From Saprospiraceae bacterium (GTDB lineage Bacteria; Bacteroidota; Bacteroidia; Chitinophagales; Saprospiraceae): DNA of 6,427 nt. Position 1 is the stretch's first letter; the number at the start of each line of letters is the position of its first letter. Positions 5,350 through 6,427 of this stretch are shown here, in pieces. The stretch spans positions 1 through 6,427 of the forward strand of contig JAGQXA010000261.1 of the NCBI GenBank assembly GCA_020436865.1, written 5' to 3'. The translations under genes were made by a program, and so were the position numbers. The notes below the pieces were generated by a model. It was given only the letters and a program-made list of their open reading frames with translations, was not told the DNA's origin and made no database searches.

Positions 5350-5355
5350 TCGCTT

Positions 5356-6427
5356 ATGAAGACGATCCAGATCAGCTGTCCGCTCGATTCGCTAAAAGGT
5401 ACGGTCGCCCTGGCAGGGTCCAAGAGTATCAGCAACCGGGTGCTGATGATCCGGGCCTTCAGCGGCCGCGATTTTCCCATTGCCGGGCTCGGCAATGCAG
5501 CCGATACGGTGACCCTGCAGCGATTGCTGGCCTCGGCGGCACAAACTTCCGTCGAACCGCTCGACGCGGGGCCGGCGGGCACTACTTTTCGCTTTCTCAC
5601 CGCCTATCTGGCAGCTCAAGAGGGTACGCAGGTGCTGACGGGCTCCGAACGCATGCAACAGCGGCCCATCGGCCTGCTGGTCGACGCCCTGCGCGAACTG
5701 GGCGCCCGGATCGACTATCTGGAAAAGGAGGGCTATCCGCCGCTGCGCATCCATTCCCCACAAGGCCTGGGACGGGTTGCCGTGCTGTCGATCCCGGCCG
5801 ACACCAGTAGTCAATACATCACCGCCTTGTTGCTCCTGGCGCCCACCTTGCCGGCCGGTCTTCAACTGAAGCTGGAAGGAACGATCGTCTCCCGCCCGTA
5901 CATCGAAATGACGCTGCGGCTCATGCAGTACTTTGGGGTTAGACACCGCTGGGAAGGAAATCTCATTGCAGTGCCGCCGCAAACCTATCAGCCTCAGCCT
6001 TTCCGGGTGGAGGCAGATTGGTCGGCGGCCTCGTACTACTACGCGCTGGCCGTTCTGTTTCCGGATACAGACCTGGCGCTTTGCGGGTTATATGCCGATA
6101 GCCTGCAGGGCGATGCGGTGTTGGCAGAAATGATGGAACCCTTTGGGGTCACCACCGTTTTCGAGCCGGAAGGTGTGCGCTTGCGCAAAAACGGGAAGCC
6201 GCTCCCGCAGGATTTCGAATACGATTTCTTGCGCTGCCCCGACCTGGCGCAAACCCTGGCGGTCATCTGCGCGGCTGTCGGGGCAAGGGGCCGGTTTAGG
6301 GGGTTGGAAACGCTGCGCATCAAAGAGACCGACCGCATTGCTGCGCTGCAGGCCGAACTGGCCAAAGTGGGAGTGGCGCTTCGCGCCGAAGACCCGGGCC
6401 AAGGATCGTTCGTCCTCCAGGGGCGGG
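5356..6427 (+). CDS. aroA: 3-phosphoshikimate 1-carboxyvinyltransferase (EPSP synthase), 3' end missing
   Basis: The enzyme joins phosphoenolpyruvate to shikimate-3-phosphate, the sixth step of the cytosolic shikimate pathway to aromatic amino acids. The frame is intact for 357 codons and runs off the right edge; perhaps 50 residues are missing. Active-site residues are present (E. coli numbers in brackets): Lys23-Ser24 (22-23) and Arg28 (27) in AGSKSISNR; AGT at 74-76 (95-97); Arg103 (124) in QQRPIG; Ser151-Ser152-Gln153 (169-171); Ser179 and Tyr182 (197, 200) in SRPYIEMTL; Asp296 (313) in PDLAQTLAV; Lys323-Glu324 and Arg327 (340-341, 344) in IKETDR. The PEP-site loop reads GPAGTTFRFL, so Pro73 replaces Asn94 and Phe80 replaces Pro101 of E. 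coli, while the equivalent of Gly96 is kept. The gene lies 32 nt after the Trp-rich protein and has no clear promoter of its own. Confidence 0.96.
   Translation, partial: MKTIQISCPLDSLKGTVALAGSKSISNRVLMIRAFSGRDFPIAGLGNAADTVTLQRLLASAAQTSVEPLDAGPAGTTFRFLTAYLAAQEGTQVLTGSERMQQRPIGLLVDALRELGARIDYLEKEGYPPLRIHSPQGLGRVAVLSIPADTSSQYITALLLLAPTLPAGLQLKLEGTIVSRPYIEMTLRLMQYFGVRHRWEGNLIAVPPQTYQPQPFRVEADWSAASYYYALAVLFPDTDLALCGLYADSLQGDAVLAEMMEPFGVTTVFEPEGVRLRKNGKPLPQDFEYDFLRCPDLAQTLAVICAAVGARGRFRGLETLRIKETDRIAALQAELAKVGVALRAEDPGQGSFVLQGR

Noticed and set aside
5392..5982. 196-aa minus-strand frame, and a 168-aa plus-strand frame at 5304-5810
   Set aside because: Both are shadows of aroA, whose own frame is intact with all active-site residues.
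1..6427. A new multi-gene defence, mobile or biosynthetic system
   Set aside because: The genes are housekeeping or widespread Bacteroidota families in mixed orientations. There are no nucleases, helicases, integrases, transposases or paired small genes suggesting a dedicated system.

Overview
The window looks like ordinary chromosome from a member of the Bacteroidota with a fairly GC-rich genome. The gene content supports this: a DUF4783 protein, a TIGR02757/DUF2400 protein, a DPM1-like glycosyltransferase and a Bacteroidota-style AroA. So do several intergenic boxes matching the Bacteroidota promoter consensus (TTTG, about 19-20 nt, TAnnTTTG) and the near absence of Shine-Dalgarno sequences. 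A high-GC Saprospiraceae/Chitinophagales-like lineage is my best guess, but this is inference. I see no phage, transposon, CRISPR, toxin-antitoxin or defence genes, and no RNA gene.

Layout. Positions 1-1868 (minus strand) hold the glycolytic phosphoglycerate mutase gpmI, followed after 9 nt by a lipoprotein gene that runs off the left edge. Positions 1869-2178 are a divergent intergenic region with a promoter on each side. A small secreted DUF4783 protein (plus strand, 2179-2559) follows. It converges on a TIGR02757-family gene (minus, 2720-3484). The gap between them holds a perfect 15-bp hairpin and an 8-bp-phased CCAAT/ATTGG repeat. Positions 3485-3594 are a second divergent region. After it comes a 27-codon open frame on the plus strand (3595-3678) that encodes a single predicted membrane helix and ends inside a hairpin followed by a T-rich stretch. 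This frame converges on a family 2 glycosyltransferase (minus, 3691-4449). A third divergent region, 4450-4576, carries two promoters whose -33 boxes abut. On the right, a tryptophan-rich membrane-anchored protein of unknown function (4577-5323) precedes aroA (EPSP synthase, 5356 to the right edge, partial) by 32 nt, probably in one transcript.

The genes are mostly housekeeping (glycolysis, shikimate pathway, glycan or lipid glycosylation) mixed with lineage-specific genes of unknown role. I do not see a coherent new multi-gene system. The items most worth a second look are the 27-aa membrane protein gene with its own terminator, the phased repeat that supplies the end of the TIGR02757 gene, the abutting divergent promoters at 4502-4565, and the Trp-rich partner of aroA.
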